In this document: one piece after another, positions 30,511-40,192 of the stretch
Layout: each line of letters starts with the position of its first letter
Numbering within the stretch: position 1 is the first letter of the stretch
Source: Corynebacterium qintianiae
Lineage (GTDB): Bacteria; Actinomycetota; Actinomycetes; Mycobacteriales; Mycobacteriaceae
Length of the DNA: 64,000 nucleotides
Reading direction: 5' to 3'
Assembly (NCBI RefSeq): GCF_011038645.2
Contig: NZ_CP064955.1
Coordinates: 1,426,001-1,490,000 of the forward strand
Position numbers and translations under genes: made by a program
Notes under the pieces: generated by a model
The model's input: the letters and a program-made list of their open reading frames with translations, nothing else
Database searches by the model: none
What the model was told of the DNA's origin: nothing

Positions 30511-31794
30511 TTAACCGGCGACGATGAAGTCGTACTCCTTGGTGCCCGGCATGAGACGGCGGCAGTCGATAGGTGAATCGTCCATCCGTTCCATCAGCGG
30601 CTCCAAGTCGCGCGCGCGGGACAGCTCCAGACCGACGAGCGCGGTGCCGGTCTCTCGGTTGTTCTTCTTCAGGTACTCGAACAAGACGATGTCGTCGTCG
30701 GGGCCGAGGATGTCGGTGAGGAACGTGCGCAGCTGACCCGGCTCCTGCGGGAAATTCACCAGGAAATAGTGCTTGAGGCCGCGGTGCACAAGCGAGCGCT
30801 CCATGATCTCCGCGTACCGCAGCACGTCGTTGTTGCCCCCGGAGATGATGCAGACTACGGTGCTGCCCGGCTCAAACTTCACTCCGCTCAGCCCCGCGAC
30901 GGAGAGTGCGCCAGCGGGCTCGGCAATAATCCCCTCATTTTGGTACAACCCCAGCATCTCGGTGCAAACCGCGCCCTCGTCAGCTGTGACCATGTGGATC
31001 CGGCTCAGGTTGGCGTCGATCGTCTCATACGGGAACGCGCCGATGCGCTTGACGGCCGCACCGTCGACGAAGGGGTCGATCGTTTCCAGCGTGACCGGAC
31101 CGCCGTTAGCCATTGCCGCGTGCAGCGAGGCCGCTCCCTTCGGCTCCACCGCAATTACTGAGGTCAGCGGCGACATGTCCGCCAGGTACGACGTCACGCC
31201 GGCGAGCAGGCCACCACCACCCACGGGCACTGACACGCTGCCGAGTTCGCGGCCCAGTACGGTGAGCTGGCTGAGGATCTCGGCGGCCACGGTGCCCTGG
31301 CCGGTCACGGTGGCTCGGGCGTCGAAAGGCTCGACGACGGTGGCACCGCGCTCGGCGGCGTCGACACGCGCGGCCTCGGCGGCCTCGTCGAAGGTGTTGC
31401 CAACCACGACCAGCTCGATGGCCTCACCGCCGTGCACGAGGATGCGGTCGCGCTTTTGCTTCGGGGTGGGCTTCGGCACGAAGATCTTGCCGCGGATACC
31501 CATCGCGCGGCAGGCGTAGGCCACCCCCTGGGCGTGGTTGCCTGCCGACGCCGCCACTACTCCCGCGGCTTTCTCCTCCGGCGTGAGGTTGGCGACGTTG
31601 TAGTAGGCGCCGCGGATCTTGTACGAGCGAACATCCTGCAAATCCTCGCGCTTGAGGTACACATCCACCCCATGCAGCTGAGACAGGCGCGGGCAGTACT
31701 GCAGCGGTGTGGGCTCGATGACAGACGAAATTCGGGCCTGCGCCGCCTGGATGTCGGCTGCGTGCACGGGCTGGAAGTTCGTTGCTGCGTTCAT
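30511..31794 (-). CDS. ilvA: Threonine dehydratase (biosynthetic, single ACT-like domain)
   Basis: A 427-residue fold-type II PLP enzyme that deaminates threonine to 2-oxobutanoate, the first step to isoleucine. PLP lysine K59 is in DVRSYKIRGAY, the phosphate loop is VPVGGGGLLAG, and SAGNHAQGVA contacts substrate. Residues after about 335 form one ACT-like regulatory domain, shorter than the E. coli double domain, as in other actinobacterial forms; isoleucine feedback would act there. ATG 31794 has no ribosome-binding site but a -10 box directly upstream. It is convergent with treZ. Confidence 0.95.
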   Translation of the reverse strand: MNAATNFQPVHAADIQAAQARISSVIEPTPLQYCPRLSQLHGVDVYLKREDLQDVRSYKIRGAYYNVANLTPEEKAAGVVAASAGNHAQGVAYACRAMGIRGKIFVPKPTPKQKRDRILVHGGEAIELVVVGNTFDEAAEAARVDAAERGATVVEPFDARATVTGQGTVAAEILSQLTVLGRELGSVSVPVGGGGLLAGVTSYLADMSPLTSVIAVEPKGAASLHAAMANGGPVTLETIDPFVDGAAVKRIGAFPYETIDANLSRIHMVTADEGAVCTEMLGLYQNEGIIAEPAGALSVAGLSGVKFEPGSTVVCIISGGNNDVLRYAEIMERSLVHRGLKHYFLVNFPQEPGQLRTFLTDILGPDDDIVLFEYLKKNNRETGTALVGLELSRARDLEPLMERMDDSPIDCRRLMPGTKEYDFIVAG

Positions 31795-31802
31795 GGACAG
31801 CC

Positions 31803-31808
31803 AGTTTA
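31803..31808 (-). promoter_or_regulatory. Candidate -10 box of ilvA, leaderless transcript
   Basis: TAAACT (4 of 6 to consensus) ends eight bases before the ilvA ATG. No Shine-Dalgarno sequence is present, consistent with a leaderless mRNA. No clear -35 or operator was seen. Confidence 0.3.
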
Positions 31809-31972
31809 TCCCGCCGCAGGCGGGCCCCCGGTAAAGCATCCCACCGGAGCTTTGTTTACGTGTCCTTCATCAGAGCGTCACCTGACCCTGCACCCGATTC
31901 AACCTTTGGGTCACCTTGGGAGGTTAAGAATTGTCTGTCAAGAACCATCGCACATGTTGAAAGGGTTTTTCC

Positions 31973-33651
31973 CTGAACCTCTCCCGCAACGGATCCATCG
32001 GCGTCGCCGCGTCCATCGCTCTCGCCACCGCCATCTCGCTGGCCGCGCCTGCCCAAGCGGCGATTGTTGCCAACCCGACCCACGACCAGGCGGCGAACTC
32101 CTCGGTGTCCATCACGGCAATCGGCTCCTACGAAACCGGCGTGTTCGACAAATCCGCCGCCGAAATCGTCGCGTTCCACGCGGAAAGCAACCGCGTACTC
32201 ACCGCTAACGCGCAAGCCGGTAAGATTGACGTTCTCGATGTCACCGACCCCACAGATCCGAAGCTGCTCTTCCCGACATGGTGACCATCACCACCGACGG
32301 CAAGTACGCGCTCGTAGCCAACGAGGGTGAGCCCGCCGAGGATTACACCGTGGACCCCGAGGGTTCCGTTTCTGTCATCGCGCTGGGAGGCGAGCTGAAG
32401 GCCTCGGCCCAGGCGGATGTCCGCACTGCGGACTTCACCCGCTTCAACGCCGAGGGCGTCCTACCGGAGGGGGTGCACGTCTTCGGCCAGGTGGGCGGTT
32501 CGACCACCGTCGCCCAGAACCTGGAACCGGAGTACATCACCGTCTCCGGCGGCAAAGCGTACGTGTCCTTGCAGGAGAACAACGCTATCGCCGTGATCGA
32601 CATCGCGTCTGCGAACGTCGATGACATCTTCCCAATCGGTTACCAGGACCGCACGACAGTCGCGTTCGACTCCTCCGATAAGGACGGGGGCATCAACTTC
32701 CGTACCTGGCCGATCAAGGGCATCCTCCAACCCGACGCGGTCGCTTCCTACAGCACCGGCGGCCAAACCTTCATCGTCACCGCAAACGAGGGCGACGCCC
32801 GCGACTGGAAGGCCTATTCCGGGGAGGAGCGCCTGAAGAACTTCGGCGACGATGGAGTCGCACCCGTTTGCGAGGATTTCGGCGGGTTGAACACGGATGC
32901 GATCGCCTTCATGCTTTCCGACGGTGGCGCCGGACGCCTCAACGTAACCACCGCGTTCGGTCTCGATAAGGAGCGCACCTGCTACGAGGATCTCTACGCT
33001 TTCGGCGGCCGCAGCTTCTCCATCTTCTCCGCCGACGGCACGCGCGTCTTCGACTCCGCTGACGATTTCGAGCGCATCACCGCGCGCGTCAACCCGGAGT
33101 ACTTCAATTCCAACCACAACAAGGCCGAATTCGACAGCCGCTCCGATGACAAGGGGCCAGAGCCCGAGGGTCTCGCCCTCGGCACGATCAACGGCCGCAC
33201 CTACGCCTTTATCGGTTTCGAGCGCGTCGGCGGTGTTATCGTCTACGACATCACCGACCCCAACAACGCGACCTACCAGACCTACCTCAACAACCGCGAC
33301 TTCTTGTCGAACACCGGTGATCTCGGGCCGGAGGGGCTGACCTTCATCCCAGCCGCGGACTCCCCGAACGGTGAAAACCTTCTCGTCGTGGGCAACGAGG
33401 TCTCCGGCACCACCACCGTTTTTCAGGTCGACTCGCTCATCAACCCTCCAGCCGACGGCGGATCCACCGGCTCGACCGGTTCCGCAGACTCCTCAACCGG
33501 CGGTTCATCCCAGGGCATTATCGGTTTCGTGCTCGGCATTCTCGCTTCCCTGCTTGCCGCGTTCGGCGCTATTGCAGGCGCGGTGAACATGGGGATCATC
33601 CCGAATCCCCTTAACGGCTTCGAGGCAATCATGACGAAGCTGCGAAACTAA
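31973..33651 (+). pseudogene. Broken secreted 'choice-of-anchor I' domain protein gene
   Basis: The gene is split between two frames. The first part (31973-32283) encodes a signal peptide (ending AAPAQA) and the family N-terminus (GSYETGVFDKSAAEIVAF, then AGKIDVLDVTDPTDPKLL), then hits TGA at 32281-32283. The second part is open through 33651. From 32269 it reads LPDMVTITTDGKYALVANEGEP, the family region that normally follows about 50 residues later. So some 50 codons and the frame are missing. The first part has no ATG/GTG/TTG; CTG 31973 has GAAAGGG seven bases upstream and may be a mutated start. The rest is well preserved and ends in a Ser/Gly linker and hydrophobic C-terminal helix. The remnant from ATG 32278 would lack a signal peptide. 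Confidence 0.8.
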
Positions 33652-33755
33652 CCGCCGTAGGCTACTGTAAATGCGACACCTGTCCGGTGCCTTGATATGA
33701 ACAACTGGTCTGGCACCGTACCTGCCCGCTGCTCTCGCATCTCAGGAGTGAATAC

Positions 33756-34022
33756 ATGAACCGCTTCACCACATCAGCTGTAGCTGTTGCCACCGCTTTC
33801 GCCCTCGCAGCGACGCCGCTTACTGCGGATGCGGCACCCGCCTCGAGCAACTCCTCGGCAAGCAACGATGGTTCCAGTTACAACCAGCGCGCAGCAGTAA
33901 TCGCTGGCACCGCCATTCCGGCTGCAGTGTTGACCATCGCGATCATTGTGCTGGCCAACCCCTCTGGCATTGATAAGATTGCCAAGCTGCTCGGACTGCC
34001 TGGCGTCCAGCTTCCCTTCTAG
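33756..34022 (+). CDS. Small exported protein with C-terminal hydrophobic segment
   Basis: An 88-residue protein: cleavable-looking signal peptide (to about ADA-AP, residue 26), a Ser/Asn-rich linker, a hydrophobic helix (about 45-68) and a short tail (IDKIAKLLGLPGVQLPF). AGGAG lies eight bases before the ATG. No family recognised. The layout resembles the end of the preceding gene and the next small protein, so the three may share an envelope location. Confidence 0.65.
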   Translation: MNRFTTSAVAVATAFALAATPLTADAAPASSNSSASNDGSSYNQRAAVIAGTAIPAAVLTIAIIVLANPSGIDKIAKLLGLPGVQLPF

Positions 34023-34054
34023 AACTCGCCGCTGAAAAAATCCGAAGGATAACC

Positions 34055-34438
34055 GTGATTCGTCGCATCACCGCCGCCACCGTGGCAACCGCCCTCGCTC
34101 TGGGCCTCGCCGTGTCCCCGGCACACGCCCAGAGCTCTAACGGCAGCTCCTCGCAGACGGCGTCGCCCACTACGACCCCGACGGCCGAGCCGACCACGGG
34201 GCCGACCGTTTCCGCATCGCCGAACCCGACTGAGCCACCGACCAAGGACCCGGAAGCTCCGAAGCAGGATTCCTCCAGCCTGGTCGAAGCAAGCTCGCTG
34301 TCCGAGGACGGTAAGACCTTCTTCATGGTGGTCAACGTGATCATCGCGGTCCTCACGGGTGTCGTGCAGGCTGCGGGAATGATTATCTCCGTCTCGCCGA
34401 CTGCGCAGGCAATGATCCGGGACTTCTTGGCCAAGTAA
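34055..34438 (+). CDS. Small exported Pro/Thr/Ser-rich protein with C-terminal hydrophobic segment
   Basis: A 127-residue protein: signal peptide ending AHA-QS near residue 26, a Thr/Pro/Ser-rich spacer typical of cell-wall-spanning linkers (about 27-80), a hydrophobic helix (about 90-112) and an amphipathic tail. GTG 34055 is preceded by GAAGGA. No family recognised. It follows the 88-residue gene by 32 bases and is probably co-transcribed with it. Confidence 0.65.
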   Translation: MIRRITAATVATALALGLAVSPAHAQSSNGSSSQTASPTTTPTAEPTTGPTVSASPNPTEPPTKDPEAPKQDSSSLVEASSLSEDGKTFFMVVNVIIAVLTGVVQAAGMIISVSPTAQAMIRDFLAK

Positions 34439-34458
34439 CCGGGCTTTCCCGCACCCCG

Positions 34459-34494
34459 CTGCGGCCCCGCCGGCGTGAGCTGGCGGGGCCGCAG
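34459..34494. terminator. Strong GC hairpin between convergent genes
   Basis: A perfect 13-bp stem, CTGCGGCCCCGCC with its complement, around a 10-base loop, between the small exported gene (+) and dnaE (-). There is no T tract on either side, so termination may be Rho-aided or bidirectional. A two-mismatch copy of the GGCGTCGAYAAGC motif (34494-34506) abuts the stem. Confidence 0.6.
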
Positions 34495-34515
34495 TCGTCG
34501 ACAAGCGAGAAAGCT

Positions 34516-37500
34516 CTAGCCCAAGATCCCGACGCCCATATTGGCCTTGAGGTCACCCATTAAGCTGGCGGAGCGCTCGACGCGCAAGTGGTCCCCGAGG
34601 ACCATGAGCTGCGACTGGTCGCCGTGCACAAGGTTGAGGTACACGTCCGAATCCCCCGGGTTGGCGGAGAGCACCCCCTTGAGCTTGCGGATGTTGTCAA
34701 CGGTGCACTGCTCCGTGCGCAGGGTCAAGCGCAGCGGCAGGCCTGCCCCGTTGCCCGGGCCCAGCTCAGGGACCTTCACGTCATCGCCGAACAGGCTCGT
34801 TCGGTCGTCTCGGATGGAGACGTGCGCCTTCGCCAGGATGATGTTGTCCTCCACGATCTGCGGGGCGACAAGGGCGTAGACCTTGTTGAACAGCAGGACA
34901 TCAACCTGCGCGCCATGGTGGTCCTCAACGGTGACGATCGCCCAAGGCGAACCGTCCTTTTTGGAAAACCTGCGGTCCACGCTTGAGATTAGGCCACCGA
35001 TGGTCACCTCAGCGCCGTTGCGCAGCTCACCGGAAAGGATGTCGGTGAGCTGAGTGTCGGTCTGGGCATCGATTGCCTCCTCGTAACCGTCGAGCGGGTG
35101 GCCCGAGACGTAGAGGCCGAGCATCTCGCGCTCGAGAGCAAGCAGGTGCTTTCGGTCCCACTCGTCGTCCGGCACCTCGATGGAAAACGCACCCTGCTCC
35201 GAGCCGTCCTCGCCTCCGAAACCCGCGAACAGGTCGAACTGCCCCTTGTCGGCGGCTTTCTTGGTGGTCAACACCGAGTCCACCGCGTCCTCCTGAATGA
35301 GCATGAGGCCCTTTCGCGGGTGGCCGAGCGAATCGAACGCTCCCGCCTTGATCAGCGACTCCGTGATGCGTTTGTTGCACGCAAGGAGATCGATCTTGTC
35401 CAGGTAGTCCGAGAAGCTGGTGAACGCACCCTTGGTGCGGCGGGTCTCCTTGATCGACTCAACGACCTCCACACCCACGTTGCGCACGGCGGCGAGGCCG
35501 TAACGGATGTCGTCACCGACTGCCATGAAGTTTTCCTCGGACTCGTTGATGTCGGGTTGCAGCACGCTGATCCCGAGATGGCGGCAGTCGGATAGATAGA
35601 TGGCGGACTTGTCCTTCTTGTCTCCCACCGACGTCAACAGCGCCGCCATGTATTCGGCGGTGTAGTTCGCTTTCAGGTATGCCGTCCAGTACGACACCAG
35701 CGCGTAACCGGCGGCGTGGGATTTGTTGAACGCGTAGGATGCGAACGGCTCAATGGTGCCCCACAGTGCGTCCACCGCGTCCTTGGAGAAACCGTTGGAG
35801 AACATGCCCTCGGAGAACTTGGAGTACTCCTTGGCCAGCACCTCGGGCTTTTTCTTGCCCATCGCCTTGCGGAAGCCGTCTGCCTCACCGGCAGTGTAAT
35901 TCGCCACCTTCTGCGAGATCCTCATGATCTGCTCCTGGTAGACGATGAGGCCGTACGTCTCACCCAAAATCTCCCGGAGCGGCTCCTCCAGCTCCGGGTG
36001 GATTGGGGTGATCGGCTTACGGCCGTTTTTGCGGTCCGCGTAATCCCAGTGCGCGTTGACACCCATCGGGCCAGGACGGTACAGCGCCAGCGACGCGACA
36101 ATGTCGTTGAAGCCCGTCGGCTTCATGCGCTTGAGCAGCTCCTGCATGCCACCGGAATCGAGCTGGAAGATGCCGAGGGTGTCACCGCGGGACAGGAGCT
36201 CGTACACGGGGGCGTCGTCAATCTCGAGGGTCTCCAGGTCGATAGTCTCACCGCGGTTCTTCTCGATGTTCTCCAGCGCGTCGCCGATGACGGTGAGGTT
36301 GCGCAAGCCGAGGAAATCCATCTTCAACAGACCGATCGCCTCGCACGCCGGGTAGTCCCAGCCGGTGATGAGGGCGCCATCGGCGGGGCGCTTCCACATC
36401 GGGATGTGGTCCATCAGCGGCACCGATGCCATGATCACCGCGCAGGCGTGCACTCCGGCCTGGCGGACAACCCCCTCTAGGCCGCGCGCGGTCTCGTAAA
36501 TCTTGGCCACGTCCGGGTCCGTCTCAATGAGGGAGCGGACCTCGGCAGCCTCGGAGTAACGGGAGTGGTCCGGGTCGGTGATGCCGGAGAGCGGGATGTC
36601 CTTCGCCATGATGGCGGGCGGCAGCGCACCGTTGATCCGGTCCGCCATCTGGAAACCGGGCTGGCCGAAGTTCACCTTGGCTGCGTCTTTGATCGCCTGC
36701 TTCGTCTTCACCGTGCCGAAGGTGATCACCTGGGCGATCTTGTCCTCGCCCCACCGGTCCGCAGCGTAGGTAATCATCTCGCCGCGGCGACGGTCGTCGA
36801 AGTCGATATCGATATCGGGGGCCGACGGGCGCTCCGGGTTGAGGAATCGCTCGAACAGCAGTCCGTGCTCGATCGGATCGATGTTGGTGATCGTCAGCGC
36901 GTAGGCGACGAGTGCACCAGCGGCCGAACCACGGCCCGGTCCGACGCGGATGCCGATCTCACGTGCGTGCTTGATCAGCTCGGCGACGATGAGAAAGTAC
37001 GAGGGGTAGCCCTTCATGTCGATGACGTCGACCTCGTAGTTCGCGCGGTCGATGTACTCCTGCGGCACGTCTTCGCCCGGGAAGCGGTCTTCCAGGCCGC
37101 GGACGACTTCCTTGCGCAGCCACGTCGTCGGAGTCTCCCCCTCGGGGACATCGGCGATCGGCATCCGGTCGTGCGGGTGCTCCTCCCACAACTCGCCGTA
37201 GTCGCCCACGCGCTCGGCGATCCACAGCGTGTTGTCGCACCCGCCGGGCACCGTGGAATCCCACGTCTGGCGCATCTGCTCCGCAGACTTGATGTAGTAA
37301 CCGGTGCCGTCGAACTTGAAGCGGTCCGGGTCGAGCAGCGTCTTACCGGTTTGCACACACAGCATCGCCTCATGCGCCGGTGCCTGCGATTCGAGGACAT
37401 AGTGGCAGTCGTTGGTCACCAGCGGCGGCAGCTCGAGCATTTCCCCGATCTTGAGCAGGTCGTCGCGCACCCGGCGCTCGATGTGCAGGCCGTGGTCCAT

Positions 37501-38076
37501 CAGCTCGAGGAAATAGTTGTCCTTGCCGTAGATGTCCTGCCACATTGCGGCAGCCTCGAGTGCGGCATCGAACTGGCCGAGTCGCAGGCGCGTCTGCACG
37601 TCACCCGAGGGGCAACCGGTGGTGGCGATAATGCCGTCGGCGTGTTCGGCGATGAGCTCCGCGTCCATGCGCGGCCACTTGCCCAGCTGCCCCTCATAGG
37701 AGGCGAGGGTGGAGAGCTTGAACAGGTTGCGCAACCCGGTGGCGTTCTCCGCCAGCATCGTCTGGTGGAGGTAAGCGCCCGAAGCGGAGACATCGTCGCC
37801 TTTTTGGTCCGGGGTTCCCCACAGCACGCGCTTCTTGTTGAAGCGGGATTCCGGCGCCATGTACGCCTCGATGCCGATGATTGGCTTGATTCCCGCGTCC
37901 ACCATGCGCCGGTAAAACGCGTTGGAGCCGAACATGTTGCCGTGGTCTGTCATCCCCACCGCCGGCATCCCCTGGCGGATGACCTCCTCAGCGAGCAGGT
38001 CCACCTTCGCCATACCGTCCAACATCGAAAACTCGGTGTGGTTGTGGAGGTGGACGAAGGAGGAGTTGTTGGCCAT
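34516..38076 (-). CDS. dnaE: DNA polymerase III alpha subunit (replicative)
   Basis: A 1186-residue DnaE1-type polymerase. The N-terminal PHP domain begins [15 protein letters not shown] with its metal-type histidines. The palm contains [12 protein letters not shown] with catalytic aspartates, and [16 protein letters not shown] and [18 protein letters not shown] are also diagnostic. An OB-fold follows near residue 1000. Actinobacterial DnaE1 proofreads through its PHP domain, which looks intact here. ATG 38076 has GGA about nine bases upstream; ATG 38085 is an alternative adding three residues. Confidence 0.97.
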   Translation of the reverse strand: MANNSSFVHLHNHTEFSMLDGMAKVDLLAEEVIRQGMPAVGMTDHGNMFGSNAFYRRMVDAGIKPIIGIEAYMAPESRFNKKRVLWGTPDQKGDDVSASGAYLHQTMLAENATGLRNLFKLSTLASYEGQLGKWPRMDAELIAEHADGIIATTGCPSGDVQTRLRLGQFDAALEAAAMWQDIYGKDNYFLELMDHGLHIERRVRDDLLKIGEMLELPPLVTNDCHYVLESQAPAHEAMLCVQTGKTLLDPDRFKFDGTGYYIKSAEQMRQTWDSTVPGGCDNTLWIAERVGDYGELWEEHPHDRMPIADVPEGETPTTWLRKEVVRGLEDRFPGEDVPQEYIDRANYEVDVIDMKGYPSYFLIVAELIKHAREIGIRVGPGRGSAAGALVAYALTITNIDPIEHGLLFERFLNPERPSAPDIDIDFDDRRRGEMITYAADRWGEDKIAQVITFGTVKTKQAIKDAAKVNFGQPGFQMADRINGALPPAIMAKDIPLSGITDPDHSRYSEAAEVRSLIETDPDVAKIYETARGLEGVVRQAGVHACAVIMASVPLMDHIPMWKRPADGALITGWDYPACEAIGLLKMDFLGLRNLTVIGDALENIEKNRGETIDLETLEIDDAPVYELLSRGDTLGIFQLDSGGMQELLKRMKPTGFNDIVASLALYRPGPMGVNAHWDYADRKNGRKPITPIHPELEEPLREILGETYGLIVYQEQIMRISQKVANYTAGEADGFRKAMGKKKPEVLAKEYSKFSEGMFSNGFSKDAVDALWGTIEPFASYAFNKSHAAGYALVSYWTAYLKANYTAEYMAALLTSVGDKKDKSAIYLSDCRHLGISVLQPDINESEENFMAVGDDIRYGLAAVRNVGVEVVESIKETRRTKGAFTSFSDYLDKIDLLACNKRITESLIKAGAFDSLGHPRKGLMLIQEDAVDSVLTTKKAADKGQFDLFAGFGGEDGSEQGAFSIEVPDDEWDRKHLLALEREMLGLYVSGHPLDGYEEAIDAQTDTQLTDILSGELRNGAEVTIGGLISSVDRRFSKKDGSPWAIVTVEDHHGAQVDVLLFNKVYALVAPQIVEDNIILAKAHVSIRDDRTSLFGDDVKVPELGPGNGAGLPLRLTLRTEQCTVDNIRKLKGVLSANPGDSDVYLNLVHGDQSQLMVLGDHLRVERSASLMGDLKANMGVGILG

Positions 38077-38145
38077 GACGGTCATCCTAGCCCGCAGCCC
38101 GACACGACAAAAGCGGGCGAATGACAGGCCTGTAACCCGCCGCCG

Positions 38146-39423
38146 CTACTCGTAGCGCAGGGCGTCGATAGGCTGCATTTTCGCCGCCTTAGACGCCGGA
38201 TAAGCCCCGAAGAAAACGCCAGTAGCCAGGGAAAACCCGAGGGACATCAATACTGCACCCAACGGCGGCAGGACAAAGGCGTCGAAAGCTGATGTCGCGA
38301 TCATGCCAATGACCGAACCGAGGATGATGCCGATCACCCCACCGATGAGGCAGACCAGGATCGCCTCCACGATGAACTGGGTGCGGATGTCGCGCTGTGT
38401 CGCACCGAGCGCCTTGCGGATGCCGATTTCACGGGTGCGCTCTGTCACGGTGATGAGCATGATGTTCATCACACCAATCCCGCCGACGAGGAGGGAAATT
38501 CCACCGATGGCGGAGAGCACGGTGGAGATGATGCCGAATACGCTGGTGAGCTGTTCCAGACCGGCAGAGAGGTCGACCACGGTGATCTCGTAGCTCTCGT
38601 TGCGGTCGTACCAGCGGTTCAGGTAGTTCTGCAGCTCGGTTTGGAACGCCGCGGTTTCCTCGCTGGGTGCGGATTGAACGGAGAAGCTGTTCAGCGCGTT
38701 GATCTGGGTGCCCAGACGGTCCGCGGCGCTTATCGGGATGTAGATGTCCGCGAACGACTGCGGCCCGGCGAACATTCCCGCGTTGCCCTGGTCCTCCAGC
38801 ACACCGACGATGGTGAACACCGCGGTGTGGCTACCGACGGTGACATCGATGCGCTCCCCGAGCGCCGCTTGGGCGTCCGAGTCGAACAATGCCTCCACGA
38901 GCGAGGCAGTGACAACGGTGACCGGCCTACCCTGCGCAATATCGTCGGCGTTGAGGCCCCGTCCGAACTCCACCGTCTGGTTGCGCATCGACAGGCTGTC
39001 GGTCATGGACGGGTAGACGGTCGCTGAGGAGGTCTTCTCCCCGGCCGAAACATCGCCGCTGCTCGAAATCGTATTGGGCACGTCGACGCCCCTCACGCGC
39101 GGCCCGAAGTGGCCACGCAGCTCGTCGAGCTGATCGAAGGACACCTGGTCCTGCTCCTCCGTCGGCGGCGCTGAGTTCATCTCCGCGTACGGGTCATCCG
39201 GGTTCGCGGCGTCGTCGCCGCGCTCGTGCACCATCACGATGTGGTTCGTAGCACCGACGCCCTCGAGGGAAGACATGACCTGCTTCTGCAGACCGGCGCC
39301 GAGTGTCATGATGATGATCACTGCCATGATGCCGATGATGATGCCTAGCAGGGTCAGCAGGGAGCGCAGCTTGTTGTTGTTGAGGCTGGAGGCGGCTAAG
39401 CGAAGGGACTCTTGGAAATTCAC
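38146..39423 (-). CDS. MacB-like ABC transporter permease
   Basis: A 425-residue permease of the MacB/FtsX type: one N-terminal helix (about 20-43), a large extracytoplasmic domain (about 50-270), then three C-terminal helices (about 285-310, 345-370, 388-410). Diagnostic segments are NKLRSLLTLLGIIIGIMAV, GGIGVMNIMLITVTERTREIGIRKALGAT, and YPASKAAKMQPIDALRYE at the end. Such permeases move substrates out of the periplasm mechanically rather than through a channel. It starts three bases after the ATPase stop, completing an adaptor-ATPase-permease operon. Confidence 0.92.
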   Translation of the reverse strand: MNFQESLRLAASSLNNNKLRSLLTLLGIIIGIMAVIIIMTLGAGLQKQVMSSLEGVGATNHIVMVHERGDDAANPDDPYAEMNSAPPTEEQDQVSFDQLDELRGHFGPRVRGVDVPNTISSSGDVSAGEKTSSATVYPSMTDSLSMRNQTVEFGRGLNADDIAQGRPVTVVTASLVEALFDSDAQAALGERIDVTVGSHTAVFTIVGVLEDQGNAGMFAGPQSFADIYIPISAADRLGTQINALNSFSVQSAPSEETAAFQTELQNYLNRWYDRNESYEITVVDLSAGLEQLTSVFGIISTVLSAIGGISLLVGGIGVMNIMLITVTERTREIGIRKALGATQRDIRTQFIVEAILVCLIGGVIGIILGSVIGMIATSAFDAFVLPPLGAVLMSLGFSLATGVFFGAYPASKAAKMQPIDALRYE

Positions 39424-39426
39424 GGT

Positions 39427-40188
39427 CTAGGCCTTCCCTGCTCGCGCGACGTCAGGTCGGCGAATCTTGGAGACGTGGCCGTCCATCATCTCCACCACAC
39501 GGCCGGTCTCCTCGGCCAGGTCCGGGTTGTGGGTGATGAACACGATGGCCTTGCCCAACTCCTCGTGGAGTTCGTGGAAGAGGTCCATCACCATCCGCCC
39601 AGTCTTCGAGTCGAGGGCGCCGGTGGGCTCGTCCGCGAGCAGTAGGTCCGGATCATTTGCGAGGCTGCGCGCGATGGCCACGCGCTGCTTCTGGCCGCCG
39701 GAAAGTTCGTTAGGCAGGTGGTTGAGGCGGTCTCCCATCCCCATCTTCTCCAACAGCGCCGCCGCCAGCTCCTCGCGCTCCCGCTTGTCCACGCCCGCGT
39801 ACATCATCGGCATGGCCACGTTCTGCAACGCGTTGATGCGACCGACGAGGTTGAAATTCTGAAAGATGAAGCCGATGTTCTGGCTGCGGTAAGCGGCCAG
39901 CTCCTTGTCCAGCTTGGCGTACACCGGCTCCCCGTTGAAGGCGTAGGCGCCTTCCGTCGGCCGATCGAGCATGCCGATGAGGTTCATCAGCGTCGACTTG
40001 CCGCAGCCGGACGGTCCGACGATGGAAACGAATTCGCTTTGCTCGGTGTAGAAATCTATGCCGTGAAGGACGCGCACTTCGCTGGGTTCACCGGGGTTGT
40101 AGGTTTTCACGATCCGGCGCATGTCAATCAGCAGGCCGGAATCGGCCATGCTGGTCGCGTCAACGCCCGGGCTCACGGGGGTGTTCAC
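39427..40188 (-). CDS. MacB/LolD-like ABC transporter ATPase
   Basis: A 253-residue ATPase with Walker A GPSGCGKST, Q-loop QNFN, signature LSGGQKQR and Walker B LLLADEPTGALDS. VRVLHGIDF near the N-terminus and the LNHLPNELSGGQ stretch place it in the MacB/LolD group. GTG 40188 is preceded by AAGGG at about nine bases, overlapping the end of the adaptor gene. ATG 40149 is an alternative but lacks a ribosome-binding site. It is sandwiched between the adaptor and permease genes. Confidence 0.92.
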   Translation of the reverse strand: MNTPVSPGVDATSMADSGLLIDMRRIVKTYNPGEPSEVRVLHGIDFYTEQSEFVSIVGPSGCGKSTLMNLIGMLDRPTEGAYAFNGEPVYAKLDKELAAYRSQNIGFIFQNFNLVGRINALQNVAMPMMYAGVDKREREELAAALLEKMGMGDRLNHLPNELSGGQKQRVAIARSLANDPDLLLADEPTGALDSKTGRMVMDLFHELHEELGKAIVFITHNPDLAEETGRVVEMMDGHVSKIRRPDVARAGKA

Positions 40189-40192
40189 TGAA

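Noticed and set aside
36790-36810. ATATCGATATCG palindrome in dnaE as a regulatory site
   Set aside because: It encodes the invariant catalytic PDIDIDFDD segment; the symmetry follows from repeated Asp-Ile codons.
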